A stretch of DNA of 64,000 nucleotides from contig JACRAT010000029.1 in the NCBI GenBank assembly GCA_016234685.1, positions 62,001-126,000 on the forward strand. Direction: 5' to 3'. Positions 31,229 to 41,037 of this stretch are shown here, piece by piece. Within the stretch, counting starts at the first letter, position 1; each line of letters opens with the position of its first letter. A model generated the notes under the pieces. That model made no database searches. It was not told the origin of the DNA and saw only the letters and a program-made list of their open reading frames with translations. Position numbers and translations under genes: made by a program. Origin of the DNA: Nitrosomonadales bacterium. Lineage in GTDB: Bacteria > Pseudomonadota > Gammaproteobacteria > Burkholderiales > Gallionellaceae.

Positions 31229-32178
31229 TGAAGCAGGGATTTTATGATTTGAAGCCTGTAAAAAAGCAGGCGAAGGATAAATGCAAAACGCTCAGGAAGC
31301 AATGGCACGGGCAGATTGAGTCGACATAAGTCTGACAGTGCATCAATTATGTCCTGCTGGGTAAAATCAAGTCGTTCCCGAGCTAGTTCGCGAGTTCCTG
31401 GCCACGCAGCCACAGCCCGTTGTAATAGCTCGAAATGTCCGTTAATCAACGGATGTTCAGATAATGACCACTTGACGTGATGCTTCCCGTTGTGAGCATA
31501 TCGCTCAATATCGGCATTGCTCCAATTTCGAATATTCTGAGGGAATCGTTCATGACCGAGACTCGTTCCATTGTCAAACAAGGGGGACAGTCTGCATTTC
31601 GCCCCCGTTCCTTCTAGAAAGAAAATTACGCCCCAGTTATCTTGATGGCGGTCAGTATTGCCAATGAGTGCGTCAAACAAGAGCGCATCCACCCACCATT
31701 GTCTCCAGTCCGATACAAGAGAGCTGTTTTGGGAAAGAGCTTTCATGAGAATACTGTTGGTGTACAAGTTGTGTTGAATGCCACGTTTGCGATCAAAATC
31801 CGGCTGAATTTTCTGCAAAAAGTCTCCCGCCATGACAAATGATTCGGTTCCATCGCTATAAAACCACTCAATCAACGCCGCGCAATACCCAGAGCGTGAA
31901 TTATATGCAGCAAAAGCTGGCGGGACGGTAATGCCAAGTAAACAACCCACACGATACGCAATTACCTCGCCCCAGAATTGATCTGGGTATCTCTTTTCTG
32001 ATCGCTTGAATAGGTATCTTTTGCTAGGGACAAGGACTACTTCTGCTGGACTAGGAGGTGTAATGACCGCATCCTTTGCTCGCGCACCTTGAGGGAACAC
32101 CCCAAATTCCGCATCTACATCCCAATCAGCCACATCAAAATTGGCTTGCTGAATAAGTGGGCTGATACGCATTGCCAT
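31225..32178 (-). CDS. HipA-like Ser/Thr kinase
   Basis: 317 residues. The kinase core shows the HipA-type catalytic loop GNTDRHQDNWG (173-183), metal motif FDNG (201-204), a nucleotide-side Lys in YLFKRS and an ALLFDALIGN helix. It lacks the full N-terminal subdomain of HipA, whose counterpart may be the HIRAN gene downstream. HipA enzymes phosphorylate targets such as glutamyl- or tryptophanyl-tRNA synthetase and cause growth arrest. No HipB-type helix-turn-helix gene is present. AT-rich codon use sets it apart from metH. Confidence 0.78.
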   Translation of the reverse strand: MAMRISPLIQQANFDVADWDVDAEFGVFPQGARAKDAVITPPSPAEVVLVPSKRYLFKRSEKRYPDQFWGEVIAYRVGCLLGITVPPAFAAYNSRSGYCAALIEWFYSDGTESFVMAGDFLQKIQPDFDRKRGIQHNLYTNSILMKALSQNSSLVSDWRQWWVDALLFDALIGNTDRHQDNWGVIFFLEGTGAKCRLSPLFDNGTSLGHERFPQNIRNWSNADIERYAHNGKHHVKWSLSEHPLINGHFELLQRAVAAWPGTRELARERLDFTQQDIIDALSDLCRLNLPVPLLPERFAFILRLLFYRLQIIKSLLQ

Positions 32179-32205
32179 TTCCCTCCAGAAGGAGTCCCGT
32201 CGCTA

Positions 32206-35200
32206 TCAGTAACTCAACACCGGCGCCAGCCACCGTTCCGCCTCCTCCACCGTCCACCCCTTACGCTGAGCATAATCCGCGACCTGATCCTTATCCACCT
32301 TACCCGTCGCAAAATATTGCGCCTGCGGGTGCGAGAAGTAGAAGCCGCTGACCGCCGCCGTGGGCAGCATGGCGTAGCTTTCGGTGAGGGTGATGTCGGC
32401 GTTTTGCGGGGCTTGCAGCAGGTCGAACAGTGCGCCTTTTTCGGTGTGATCCGGACAGGCGGGGTAGCCGGGAGCGGGGCGGATGCCGCGATATTTTTCT
32501 TCGATCAGGCTGTCGTTATCCAAGCCTTCGTCCGCTGCGTAGCCCCAGAACTCGCGGCGGACGCGGGCGTGCAGCAGTTCGGCAAAGGCTTCGGCGAGGC
32601 GGTCGGCGAGTGCTTTGAGCAGGATGGCGTTGTAGTCGTCGTTGGCTTGCTCGAACTCGGCCACGCGCGCGTCTATGCCGAGGCCGGTGGTGACGGCGAA
32701 CGCGCCGAGATAGTCGGCTATGCCGCTATCCTTGGGCGCGACGAAATCGGCCAAGCAGTAATTCGGAATGCTCTCCGGTTTTTTGGTCTGCTGGCGCAGG
32801 TTGTGCCAAGTCATCGCCACCGCGTTGCGCGATTCGTCGGTATACAGCTCGATGTCGTCGCTCGTGCTGTTGGCCGGGAATAGGCCGAACACGGCGTTGG
32901 CGGTGAGCCAGCGCTCATCAACGATGCGCTTGAGCATGGCTTGCGCGTCGGCGAACAGCTTGGTGGCTTCCTCGCCCACCACTTCGTCTTGCAGGATCTT
33001 CGGGTAGCGCCCGGCCAGTTCCCACGCTTGGAAGAAGGGTGTCCAGTCGATGTAGCGGGCGATCTCGGCAAGCGGGTAGTCGCGGAGTGTTTTGATGCCG
33101 AGGAAGGCGGGTTGGGGGGGCGCGTAAATCCCCCTCAATCCCCCTTTGATAAAGGGGGAGGCGGTCTCGCTGGATGCCGCGCTTTCCCCACTTTGTAAAA
33201 GGGGGGTAGGGGGGATTTGACTTCCCCAGTCCGTCTTGAATCCATGCGCCCGCGCTTCGCCCAGCGTCACATAACTCGCCTTGCCCTTGCGCCCCTCATG
33301 CTGGTCGCGCGCGGCTTGATAGTCGGCTTTCAACTCGGCGATATAGCCGCCACGCAGGGTGTCGGAGAGCAGGTTGCTGCAAACCCCCACGGCGCGCGAA
33401 GCGTCGGTGACGTAGACGACCGTACCGCTCGGGTAGTTCGGCTCGATTTTGACGGCGGTGTGGACGCGCGAGGTGGTTGCGCCGCCGATCAGCAGCGGGA
33501 TGGTGAAGCCCTGACGCTCCATCTCTTTCGCTACCTGCGCCATCTCTTCCAGCGACGGGGTGATGAGGCCGGAGAGGCCGATCACGTCGACGTTATGCTC
33601 GCGGGCGGTGTCGAGGATCTGCTGGCACGGCACCATCACGCCCATGTTGATGACCTCGAAGTTGTTGCACTGGAGGACGACGGTGACGATGTTCTTGCCG
33701 ATGTCGTGTACGTCGCCCTTCACCGTGGCCATCAAAATCTTGCCCTTGGTGCTGGTATCGCCGGAGCGCAGCTTCTCTTCTTCGATGTAGGGAATCAAAT
33801 GCGCCACGGCCTGCTTCATCACGCGAGCGGATTTCACCACCTGCGGCAAAAACATCTTGCCCGCGCCGAACAGGTCGCCGACCACGTTCATGCCGCTCAT
33901 CAGCGGGCCTTCGATCACTTCGACCGGGAGCTTGGCTTGCAGACGTGCTTCTTCGGTGTCTTCCACGATGAAGGTGGTGATGCCGCGCACCAGCGCGTGG
34001 GTCAGGCGCTCTTGCACCGTGCCTTTACGCCATTCCAGATCTTCGACTAGCGCTTTGCCGCCGCCCTTGAAGTTCTCGGCCAGCGTGACCAACTTTTCGC
34101 CCGCGTCAGGATGGCGGTTCAGCACCACGTCCTCGACCGCGTCGCGCAAATCCTTCGGCAGTTCTTCGTACACGCCCAACTGCCCGGCGTTGACGATGCC
34201 CATGTTCATCCCTGCCTTGATGGCGTGGTACAGGAACACAGTATGGATGGCTTCGCGCACCGGCTCGTTGCCCCGGAAGCTGAACGATACGTTGGACACG
34301 CCGCCGGAGATCTTGGCGTAGGGCAGGTTCTTGCGTATCCAGGCGCAGGCTTCGATGAAGTCCACCGCGTAGTTGTTGTGCTCTTCGATGCCTGTCGCCA
34401 CCGCGAAGATGTTCGGGTCGAAGATGATGTCTTCGGGTGGGAAGCCGATGCCTTCATCGAACCCAGCACTTTGCCCCCTCTCCCCCCGGGAGAGGGGTGG
34501 GGTGAGGGAACCCTCTGAAGCACTTCCGCCATCACCAAGTGTTCCCTCACCCCCGCCCTCTCCCGGGGGGAGAGGGAGTTGTGCGGCATTGGCTTTGAAA
34601 CGCGCAGGGTCGCCAGCTAGCAAGCGATAAGACCTTTCGCAAATCTCGATCTTGCGTTGCAGCGTGTCTGCTTGCCCTTGCTCGTCGAACGCCATCACTA
34701 CCGCCGCCGCGCCGTAGCTGCGCACCAAGCGGGCTTGCTGCAAGAACTTCTCTTCGCCCTCTTTCAGCGAAATGGAGTTGACGATGCTCTTGCCCTGCAC
34801 GCACTTCAAGCCAGCCTCGATGATGCTCCACTTGGAGGAGTCAATCATCAGCGGCACTTTGGAGATGTCCGGCTCGGAGGCGATCAGATTGAGGAACTTC
34901 ACCATTGCCGCTTCGCCGTCCAGCATGGCTTCGTCCATGTTCACGTCGATCACCTGCGCGCCGGTTTCGACCTGTTGCTTGGCGACTTCCAAGGCTTCGT
35001 CATATTTGCCTTCCAGCACCAGACGCTTGAATTTGGCTGAGCCGGTGACGTTGGCGCGCTCGCCGACGTTGACGAACAGCGAGTTCTCGCCGATGTTGAA
35101 CGGCTCTAAACCGGACAGGCGGCACTCGACCGGATTGCTCGGAATCTTGCGCGGTGCGATGTCTTTCACCGTCTCGGCGATGGCCTTGATGAAGGCGGGC

Positions 35201-36141
35201 GAGGTGCCGCAGCAACCGCCGATGATGTTGAGGAAGCCGCTGGCAGCCCATTCCTTGATGTGCCCCGCCATGTTTTCCGGCGTGTCGTCGTAGCCCGTTT
35301 CAGCTAGTGGATTGGGCAGACCCGCGTTGGGGTGGGCGCTCACGTAACAGTTGGCGACGCGCGAAAGCTCTTGCACGTACTGGCGTAATTCTTCAGCGCC
35401 CAAAGCGCAGTTCAGGCCGATGGAAATGGGGTTGGCATGCGCCAGTGAGTTGTAAAACGCTTCGGTGACCTGACCGGTGAGTGTGCGACCGGAGGCATCG
35501 GTGATCGTGCCGGAGATCATGATGGGCAGCGACGTACCGCGTTCGGCGAACACCGATTGCACCGCGAAGATGGCGGCCTTGGCGTTGAGCGTGTCGAAGA
35601 TGGTCTCGATCAGCAGGGTGTCCGCGCCGCCGTCCATCAGGCCGCGCGTCGCGTCGGAATAGTCGGCGACGAGTTGGTCGAAGCTGATGTTGCGCGCGGC
35701 GGGGTCGTTCACGTCGGGCGAGATGGTGCAGGTCTTGTCGGTGGGGCCTAACACTCCGGCGACGAAGCGCGGCTTGTCGGCGCTCTCGAACTCGTCGCAA
35801 GCCTCGCGCGCCAAGGCCGCGCCCGCCTTGTTCAACTCGTAATTGAGCGACTCCATGCCGTAGGCTTTCAGCGTGGTCGCGTTTGCGCCGAAGGTGTTGG
35901 TCTCGATGATGTCCGCGCCCGCTGCCAGATACTCGCAATGGATGGCCTTGATGACCTCTGGCTTGGTCAGCACCAGTAGGTCATTGTTGCCCTTCAGGTC
36001 ACGATGCCAATCCGCGAAACGCGCGCCGCGATAGTCCGCCTCGGTCAGCTTGTAGCGCTGCACCATAGTGCCCATGGCACCGTCGAGGATGAGGATGCGT
36101 TGCCGGAGGATGGTTTCGATGGAGTGCGGAGTGTGGCTCAT
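32206..36141 (-). CDS. metH: Cobalamin-dependent methionine synthase
   Basis: 1311 residues, about 80 more than E. coli MetH. Order: homocysteine/zinc domain ([27 protein letters not shown]), folate domain ([13 protein letters not shown]), B12 domain with [11 protein letters not shown] carrying the cobalt His, and the SAM-reactivation domain ([15 protein letters not shown]). Two translated palindromic inserts explain the extra length: residues ~521-557 ([10 protein letters not shown] ... PPLSRGERG) in a folate-domain loop, and ~975-1006 ([10 protein letters not shown] ... FIKGGLRGI) in the linker to reactivation. Frame and all key motifs stay intact. No cobalamin riboswitch was seen upstream. 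Confidence 0.97.
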   Translation of the reverse strand: MSHTPHSIETILRQRILILDGAMGTMVQRYKLTEADYRGARFADWHRDLKGNNDLLVLTKPEVIKAIHCEYLAAGADIIETNTFGANATTLKAYGMESLNYELNKAGAALAREACDEFESADKPRFVAGVLGPTDKTCTISPDVNDPAARNISFDQLVADYSDATRGLMDGGADTLLIETIFDTLNAKAAIFAVQSVFAERGTSLPIMISGTITDASGRTLTGQVTEAFYNSLAHANPISIGLNCALGAEELRQYVQELSRVANCYVSAHPNAGLPNPLAETGYDDTPENMAGHIKEWAASGFLNIIGGCCGTSPAFIKAIAETVKDIAPRKIPSNPVECRLSGLEPFNIGENSLFVNVGERANVTGSAKFKRLVLEGKYDEALEVAKQQVETGAQVIDVNMDEAMLDGEAAMVKFLNLIASEPDISKVPLMIDSSKWSIIEAGLKCVQGKSIVNSISLKEGEEKFLQQARLVRSYGAAAVVMAFDEQGQADTLQRKIEICERSYRLLAGDPARFKANAAQLPLPPGEGGGEGTLGDGGSASEGSLTPPLSRGERGQSAGFDEGIGFPPEDIIFDPNIFAVATGIEEHNNYAVDFIEACAWIRKNLPYAKISGGVSNVSFSFRGNEPVREAIHTVFLYHAIKAGMNMGIVNAGQLGVYEELPKDLRDAVEDVVLNRHPDAGEKLVTLAENFKGGGKALVEDLEWRKGTVQERLTHALVRGITTFIVEDTEEARLQAKLPVEVIEGPLMSGMNVVGDLFGAGKMFLPQVVKSARVMKQAVAHLIPYIEEEKLRSGDTSTKGKILMATVKGDVHDIGKNIVTVVLQCNNFEVINMGVMVPCQQILDTAREHNVDVIGLSGLITPSLEEMAQVAKEMERQGFTIPLLIGGATTSRVHTAVKIEPNYPSGTVVYVTDASRAVGVCSNLLSDTLRGGYIAELKADYQAARDQHEGRKGKASYVTLGEARAHGFKTDWGSQIPPTPLLQSGESAASSETASPFIKGGLRGIYAPPQPAFLGIKTLRDYPLAEIARYIDWTPFFQAWELAGRYPKILQDEVVGEEATKLFADAQAMLKRIVDERWLTANAVFGLFPANSTSDDIELYTDESRNAVAMTWHNLRQQTKKPESIPNYCLADFVAPKDSGIADYLGAFAVTTGLGIDARVAEFEQANDDYNAILLKALADRLAEAFAELLHARVRREFWGYAADEGLDNDSLIEEKYRGIRPAPGYPACPDHTEKGALFDLLQAPQNADITLTESYAMLPTAAVSGFYFSHPQAQYFATGKVDKDQVADYAQRKGWTVEEAERWLAPVLSY
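33126..33218. repeat. Palindromic element (type E) inside metH
   Basis: Left arm AAATCCCCCTCAATCCCCCT TTGATAAAGGGGGA; right arm CCCCACTTTGTAAAAGGGGG GTAGGGGGGATTT. Outer ends and inner hairpins are complementary, so the unit folds as a long cruciform. It is read in frame as 31 codons. Confidence 0.85.
34471..34580. repeat. Palindromic element pair (type B) inside metH
   Basis: Left half GCCCCCTCTCCCCCCGGGAG AGGGGTGGGGTGAGGGAACC; right half GTTCCCTCACCCCCGCCCTC TCCCGGGGGGAGAGGGAG. The halves are inverted copies, each with its own hairpin, around a ~30-bp centre. It encodes about 37 residues in frame. Confidence 0.85.
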
Positions 36142-36214
36142 GGTCGTGTGCTCGGAAAATGAGCGCGAATTCTACCATGTGCCAAGCGCGACCGACTCGG
36201 CCGCGCCGGACGGT

Positions 36215-37168
36215 TCAGAAGGGGTCGGCGTAGATCTCGCGCAACGAGGCACCAGCGAAGAAGGTCTCTTGTTTGGCGGCGTTGACCATGTCGGGATTGC
36301 CGCACAGGAATATCTTCCAACCGTTGAGCTTGGGATGATCCTGAAGCGCGACATCCAGCACCATGCCTAGACGATAATCTTCCGCCGCGACATCCGCCGA
36401 GAGGCAGGGTTCGTAATGGAAGTTGGCATGGCGGGCGGCAAGTCGGCGCAGTTCATTCACCAGATACAGCCCGGCGGCATCATAGCTGCCGTGGTACAGG
36501 TGGATCTCGCCGGTGTGAGCGCTACGCAGTGCATCGCGCACGATGCCATATAGCGGGGCCAGACCTGATCCAGTGCCGATCAGCAGGAGGTTCTGTGCAG
36601 GCTGGCCTGCGGTGTAGAAACATTCGCCCGAGGCTTCTGAAATGGTGAGTTGGTCGCCGACCTTCAGGTGGTCGAAGAGCCATGAAGTCATCATGCCGCC
36701 GGGAACCTTGCGGATGTGCAAGGCGAGCTCGTCATCTAGTCCGGGGACGCTGGCCAGTGAATAGCAACGGACGATGGCATCGTCTTTGTAGAGCTTGATG
36801 AATTGCCCTGCGCGGTAGCTGAACGCCTGCATCGGCTTGAGCTGAATGCCTAGGATGTCGGCATTGAGCAGGGTGATGCGGGTGACGACGGCGGGCAGTT
36901 TGGGCAGGCTGTCCTCAGCCAGCGCAACCTCAAGGTCTTCCTCGGGATGGCAGGCGCAGGCCATGAAATAATTCTGTTCGATCTGAGTGGGCTTCAATCC
37001 TTGCTGTGCTTGGGCCGGAACTTTGCCCTTGGTGGCGCGCATCAGGCAGGTCTGGCAGATGCCGGCGCGGCAGGATGATGGGATGGTGACGCCTTGGGCA
37101 GTCAGCGTATCGAGAACCGTGCGATCCCCGCATTCGTGAGACTGCCCGCCTAGGGTGACTTTCGGCAT
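36215..37168 (-). CDS. 2Fe-2S/FAD/NAD(P)H reductase of the NO-detoxification pair
   Basis: 317 residues. N-terminal plant-type ferredoxin domain with SCRAGICQTC (C33, C38, C41) and a fourth Cys in FMACAC (~71), then an FAD domain (VRCYSLAS) and an NAD(P)H domain (LLLIGTGSGLAPLYGI, FLCGNPDMV). It moves electrons from NAD(P)H to a partner. It lies 12 bp behind the truncated haemoglobin, so the pair could work as a two-protein flavohaemoglobin, the reductase recharging the globin for NO dioxygenation. That pairing is inferred from order. Confidence 0.88.
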   Translation of the reverse strand: MPKVTLGGQSHECGDRTVLDTLTAQGVTIPSSCRAGICQTCLMRATKGKVPAQAQQGLKPTQIEQNYFMACACHPEEDLEVALAEDSLPKLPAVVTRITLLNADILGIQLKPMQAFSYRAGQFIKLYKDDAIVRCYSLASVPGLDDELALHIRKVPGGMMTSWLFDHLKVGDQLTISEASGECFYTAGQPAQNLLLIGTGSGLAPLYGIVRDALRSAHTGEIHLYHGSYDAAGLYLVNELRRLAARHANFHYEPCLSADVAAEDYRLGMVLDVALQDHPKLNGWKIFLCGNPDMVNAAKQETFFAGASLREIYADPF

Positions 37169-37180
37169 GGGCGTCGGGCC

Positions 37181-37543
37181 TTATTTGCCTAGAACGTCGT
37201 TGCGGGTGCTTTCGGCAATGGCCGCTGCTTGAGCGATCAGGTTGCCGGGGACGTTCAGTTCGGTCAGCGTTGCTCCGAGGTTCTCCATCACTGCGTCGAA
37301 GTGGCTATCGTTCAGACCCTTGGCGACCAAGTGGGCGTGACCACGACGCATGTCTGCGCCGCTGTAGTTGTTCGGGCCGCCGAAGGCGAGCGTCAGAAAG
37401 GCTTTTTGCTTGGACGCCTGGCGAGCCATGTCCACGCCATCAAAGAAATGCTTGATGCGGTCATCGGCCAGCACTTTGCGATAGAAGATGTCCACTGCTG
37501 CATTCACTGCGGCTTCACCGCCGATTTCTTCGTACAAGCTCAT
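37181..37543 (-). CDS. Group 1 truncated haemoglobin
   Basis: 120 residues, the usual 2-over-2 globin length. LYEEIGGEAAVNAAVDIFY at the start, FFDGVDMARQASKQKAFL, FGGPNNYSGADMRRGHAHL with the proximal His in HAHLVAKGL. Haem protein binding O2/NO; group I members commonly oxidise NO to nitrate. First gene transcribed from the divergent nsrR promoter region, with a candidate NsrR site upstream. Confidence 0.92.
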   Translation of the reverse strand: MSLYEEIGGEAAVNAAVDIFYRKVLADDRIKHFFDGVDMARQASKQKAFLTLAFGGPNNYSGADMRRGHAHLVAKGLNDSHFDAVMENLGATLTELNVPGNLIAQAAAIAESTRNDVLGK

Positions 37544-37649
37544 TTTCGTGTCCTTCCTGAGAGGTTGATAGTCATGTCAGCAGTGCTGGCAATTGAATGT
37601 AAGTCATTTCGAATGTATATTGGCCCGACATCGAAAATCCATCGCGCTT

Positions 37650-37672
37650 AAAATACATTCTGCGTGCATCTT
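37650..37672. promoter_or_regulatory. Candidate NsrR operator
   Basis: On the minus strand AAGATGCACGCAGAATGTATTTT (positions 37672 to 37650) matches 16 of 22 informative positions of the inverted NsrR consensus (AAGATGyATTT-n-AAATrCATCTT). It lies between the divergent trHb and nsrR genes. A weaker GAATGTA direct repeat is near 37586-37616. Confidence 0.6.
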
Positions 37673-37727
37673 AATTTCTGCTGATGCGGCTTGTCAAGAA
37701 TGATTGCGCTAATTGAAAAGGCACGAC

Positions 37728-38180
37728 ATGCGCTTGACCCTGTATACCGATTATTCGCTCCGCGTCCTGCTCTACCTAGGCTACAAGCGGGATCAGAACG
37801 TGACGATCACTGAGTTGGCGGACTTCTACCGCATCTCCCGTAACCATCTGGTGAAGGTAGTCCATCAGCTTGGGGTGAATGGCTACATCCAGACCACGCG
37901 CGGCAAGCGCGGCGGCATCCGGCTGGCGATGGCGCCGGAAGAGATCGTGATCGGCGCGGTGGTCAGGAAGACCGAGCCGGACTTCGACCTGCTCGAATGC
38001 TTCAATCCGGCGATAGACCAGTGCGTCATCACCAATTCCTGCATTCTGAAGGGGGTGTTGTTCGGGGCGCAGGCTACCTTCTTGGGTATCCTCGATAAAT
38101 ACACATTGGCCGACGCGCTCGGTCAGCCGAAAGCCCCGTCGACCATCAAATCCATTCCCGTCGTTTCCGGCCCAGCTTGA
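37728..38180 (+). CDS. nsrR: Rrf2-family NO-sensing repressor NsrR
   Basis: 150 residues from ATG 37728 (MRLTLYTDYSLRVLLYLGY). Rrf2 winged helix (ITELADFYRISRNHLVKVVH, TTRGKRGGIRLA) and three Cys for an Fe-S cluster in LECFNPAIDQCVITNSC, spaced C-x7-C-x5-C. NO destroys the cluster and releases repression. It faces the haemoglobin/reductase pair and should repress it and itself through the shared region. Confidence 0.92.
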   Translation: MRLTLYTDYSLRVLLYLGYKRDQNVTITELADFYRISRNHLVKVVHQLGVNGYIQTTRGKRGGIRLAMAPEEIVIGAVVRKTEPDFDLLECFNPAIDQCVITNSCILKGVLFGAQATFLGILDKYTLADALGQPKAPSTIKSIPVVSGPA

Positions 38181-38238
38181 GCGCGCACGCCGCCGTTGGC
38201 TTCGGCGGCAGACAAGACCACAAGATCAGGGAGGATCT

Positions 38239-39636
38239 GTGTCGCTGAAAATCTTTCGTACCAAACCTATCGCTGATGGTGAAAGCACCGGCCTGAAGCG
38301 CTGCCTGTCGGCTTTCGACCTCACCTTGCTCGGTGTCGGTGCCATCATCGGAACCGGCATCTTCGTGCTGACCGGCATCGCCGCCGCCCATCAATCCGGT
38401 CCGGCGGTGGTGCTGTCGTTCATCATCTCCGGCGTGGCCTGCGCTTTTGCTGCCTTGGCCTATGCCGAACTGGCAGCGGCGGTGGGCGGTTGCGGCAGCG
38501 CTTATGGCTACAGCTATGTCGCCTTTGGCGAGATCGTGGCTTGGGTGATCGGCTGGATCTTGCTGCTGGAATACAGCGTGTCGGTGGCGGCGGTGGCCAA
38601 CGGCTGGTCGGGCTATTTCAACAATGCGCTGTCGGCAATGGGCATGGGGCTGCCGGAGGCGCTGACCAAGTCGCCGGAGCTGGGCGGCATCATCAATCTG
38701 CCAGCCAGCGCGATCATCCTGACCCTGATGGGGCTGCTGATCGTCGGCATCAAGCAGAGTGCCCAGCTCAACACCGCGATGGTGTTCATCAAGGTGCTGA
38801 CCATCAGCGTGTTCATCGGCATTGCGATGTTCAATGTGCACCCTGAGAACTGGCATCCCTTCATGCCGTTCGGCTGGTTCTCGACGCAGCCGGATGGCTC
38901 CACCACCGGTGTGTTGGCGGGGGCGTCGCTGGTGTTTTTCGCTTACGTCGGCTTCGATGCAGTGTCCACGGCGGTGGAAGAAGCCAAAGACCCGCAGCGC
39001 GACGTGCCCATCGGCATCATCGCCTCGCTGGTGTTCTGCACGGTGATCTACATCATTGTGTCCGGTCTACTCACTGGCGTCGTACCTTACACCGAGCTGG
39101 GTGTGTCGTCGCCGGTGGCGCACGCGCTGCAACTGATGGGTTACAACTGGGCCTCGGCGCTGGTTTCCACCGGGGTGATCGCCGGGCTGACCACGGTGAT
39201 GCTGGTGCTGTATTACGGCCTGACCCGCATCATCTTCGCCATGTCGCGCGATGGTCTGCTGTCGCCGTTCTTCGCCGAGGTGAACCACAAGACGCACACG
39301 CCGGTGCGGGTGATCGTCATCACTGGCCTCATCATGTCCGTTGCGGCGGGCTTACTGCCTTTGGGGGCGCTGGCCGAGTTGGTGAACATCGGCACGCTGG
39401 CCGCCTTCGTGTTGGTGTGCCTGGGCGTGATCGTGCTGCGTGTGCGTCAGCCGCACCTCAAGCGCCCGTTCAAGAATCCTTTCAACCCGTTGTTTCCGAT
39501 ACTGGGCATGATCTCCTGCGGCGGGCTGATGGCCTTCCTGCCGGAATCGACTTGGCTGCGCTTCATCGTCTGGCTGACTCTGGGTGTGATCGTGTACTTC
39601 ACCTATTCGATGCGTCACAGCAAGCTGGCGAAATAA
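38239..39636 (+). CDS. APC-family amino-acid permease (YfnA/CAT-like)
   Basis: 465 residues from GTG 38239, with GGGAGGATCT upstream. Twelve predicted membrane helices; helix 1 carries the substrate-binding loop VGAIIGTGIFVLTG, helix 6 VFFAYVGFDAVSTAVEEAKD, and conserved PQRDVPIGI. This is the cationic-amino-acid-transporter-like group; the actual substrate cannot be told. Starts 58 bp after nsrR on the same strand, so read-through is possible. Confidence 0.9.
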   Translation: MSLKIFRTKPIADGESTGLKRCLSAFDLTLLGVGAIIGTGIFVLTGIAAAHQSGPAVVLSFIISGVACAFAALAYAELAAAVGGCGSAYGYSYVAFGEIVAWVIGWILLLEYSVSVAAVANGWSGYFNNALSAMGMGLPEALTKSPELGGIINLPASAIILTLMGLLIVGIKQSAQLNTAMVFIKVLTISVFIGIAMFNVHPENWHPFMPFGWFSTQPDGSTTGVLAGASLVFFAYVGFDAVSTAVEEAKDPQRDVPIGIIASLVFCTVIYIIVSGLLTGVVPYTELGVSSPVAHALQLMGYNWASALVSTGVIAGLTTVMLVLYYGLTRIIFAMSRDGLLSPFFAEVNHKTHTPVRVIVITGLIMSVAAGLLPLGALAELVNIGTLAAFVLVCLGVIVLRVRQPHLKRPFKNPFNPLFPILGMISCGGLMAFLPESTWLRFIVWLTLGVIVYFTYSMRHSKLAK

Positions 39637-39649
39637 GCTACGCCGGACA

Positions 39650-39681
39650 ACAAAAAAGCCGACTCACGTCGGCTTTTTTGT
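39650..39681. terminator. Bidirectional intrinsic terminator
   Basis: AAAAAAGCCGAC, loop TCAC, GTCGGCTTTTTT. T-rich on both strands, between the convergent permease and cytochrome genes. Confidence 0.9.
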
Positions 39682-39696
39682 TGGAGTCGGCTGGAG

Positions 39697-40050
39697 TTAC
39701 TTAGCCAAGCCCAAGATGAATTGAACCAGTTGCTTGATGTCGGCTTGCTTGTTGCCGCTAGGATCGTTCGCTGGCATGGGCATCGAACCCCAGTTGCCAG
39801 AGCCGCCCTTGGAGACCTTCATCACGAGACCTTCTTCCAATCCGTACTCTTTGCCGTTGTAAGTGAACTTTGCCGCGCCCTTGTACTTGGCGCCCACATC
39901 CTTCCACGCCGGGCCGACGACCTTTTTGTCGATCGAGTGGCAGGCAGTACAGTTGCTCTTCTTTGCCAACTCTGGCATGTCGGTCGCCAGTGCGCTGCCA
40001 GCCGCCATCAGACCTGCTGCTGCGATCATGCTTGCAATGATAGATTTCAT
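39697..40050 (-). CDS. Class I cytochrome c (c551/c552-like)
   Basis: 117 residues with signal peptide (MKSIIASMIAAAGLMAAGSALA). Haem site CTACH (34-38), VGPAWKDVGAKY helix and axial Met in GSMPMPAND, then a C-terminal IKQLVQFILGL helix. A periplasmic electron carrier. An insertion around FTYNGKEYGLEEGLVMKV lengthens it relative to the related cytochrome at 51874. Monocistronic by context. Confidence 0.92.
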   Translation of the reverse strand: MKSIIASMIAAAGLMAAGSALATDMPELAKKSNCTACHSIDKKVVGPAWKDVGAKYKGAAKFTYNGKEYGLEEGLVMKVSKGGSGNWGSMPMPANDPSGNKQADIKQLVQFILGLAK

Positions 40051-40197
40051 TTTCTCTCCAGTTCGGTTAGCTGTTTTCTAAATGCGATGGTGAGTCCTTC
40101 TCCCCGCCGCTATTCTAAACAACCCAGTCGTGTTTGCAAGATGGCATTGTGACCGGTAGGCCCAATAACGGCACAACAGCGACGGGAGTTGACGATT

Positions 40198-41022
40198 TTA
40201 TGCCGACCAGTCGACGATGCCGCTGTAAGCCGTGACCAGAACCACTAGGCCGAACACGATGCGATACCAAGCGAACACCGAGAAATCGTGGTTGCTGATG
40301 TAGCGCAGCAGGCCGCGTACCGCGATGAAGGCGCTGATGAACGAGGCGATGGAGCCGACAAGGAAGATGCCCATGTCTTCGGCGTGGAACTGGTCGCGGT
40401 ATTTCACCACCTCGTACAGCGTTGCCATGCTCAAGGTAGGGATGGCGAGGAAGAACGAGAACTCGGTAGCCGCTTTGCGCGATAGACCAAAGAACAATCC
40501 GCCGATGATGGTCGCCCCCGAACGCGAAGTGCCGGGGATTAGCGCCAGCGCTTGCGCTAGGCCCATCTTCAGGGCGTCCTTCCAGCGCATCTCGTCCACG
40601 CTTTGGATGCGTACCGTGTGTTGACGCCTCTCCGCCCACAGGATGATGAAGCCGCCGACGATGAAGGCTAGTGCCACCGGCACTGGGGTGAACAGATGCG
40701 CCTTGATGACCTTGCCGAACAACAGCCCGAGGATGGCCAGCGGCAGGAAGGCGATGAACAGGTTGGTCACAAAGCGTTGCGCCGCTTCTTGCTTTTGCAC
40801 CAAGCCTGTGCCGACCGAGACCAGCTTGGCGCGGTACTCCCAGCACACCGCCAGAATCGCGGCGAACTGGATGACGATCTCGAACACCTTGCCGCGCTCG
40901 TCGTTGAAGTCGAGCAGGTCGCCGACTAGGATCAGATGGCCGGTGGAGGAGATAGGCAGGAATTCGGTCAGCCCCTCGACCACGCCGAGGATGGCCGCCT
41001 TGAGCAGCAAGATGATGTCCAT
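40198..41022 (-). CDS. uppP: Undecaprenyl-diphosphate phosphatase
   Basis: 274 residues, all membrane. Signature motifs [19 protein letters not shown] near the N-terminus and [14 protein letters not shown] in the second half. It recycles the lipid carrier for peptidoglycan and gives bacitracin resistance (BacA). Ends MDIILLLK start right next to thyA, 15 bp apart, same strand. Confidence 0.95.
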   Translation of the reverse strand: MDIILLLKAAILGVVEGLTEFLPISSTGHLILVGDLLDFNDERGKVFEIVIQFAAILAVCWEYRAKLVSVGTGLVQKQEAAQRFVTNLFIAFLPLAILGLLFGKVIKAHLFTPVPVALAFIVGGFIILWAERRQHTVRIQSVDEMRWKDALKMGLAQALALIPGTSRSGATIIGGLFFGLSRKAATEFSFFLAIPTLSMATLYEVVKYRDQFHAEDMGIFLVGSIASFISAFIAVRGLLRYISNHDFSVFAWYRIVFGLVVLVTAYSGIVDWSA

Positions 41023-41037
41023 GTGATTTTCTTTAAG

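Noticed and set aside
36142-36214. Cobalamin riboswitch before metH
   Set aside because: Only 73 bp separate metH from the next gene and no B12-box-like sequence is visible.
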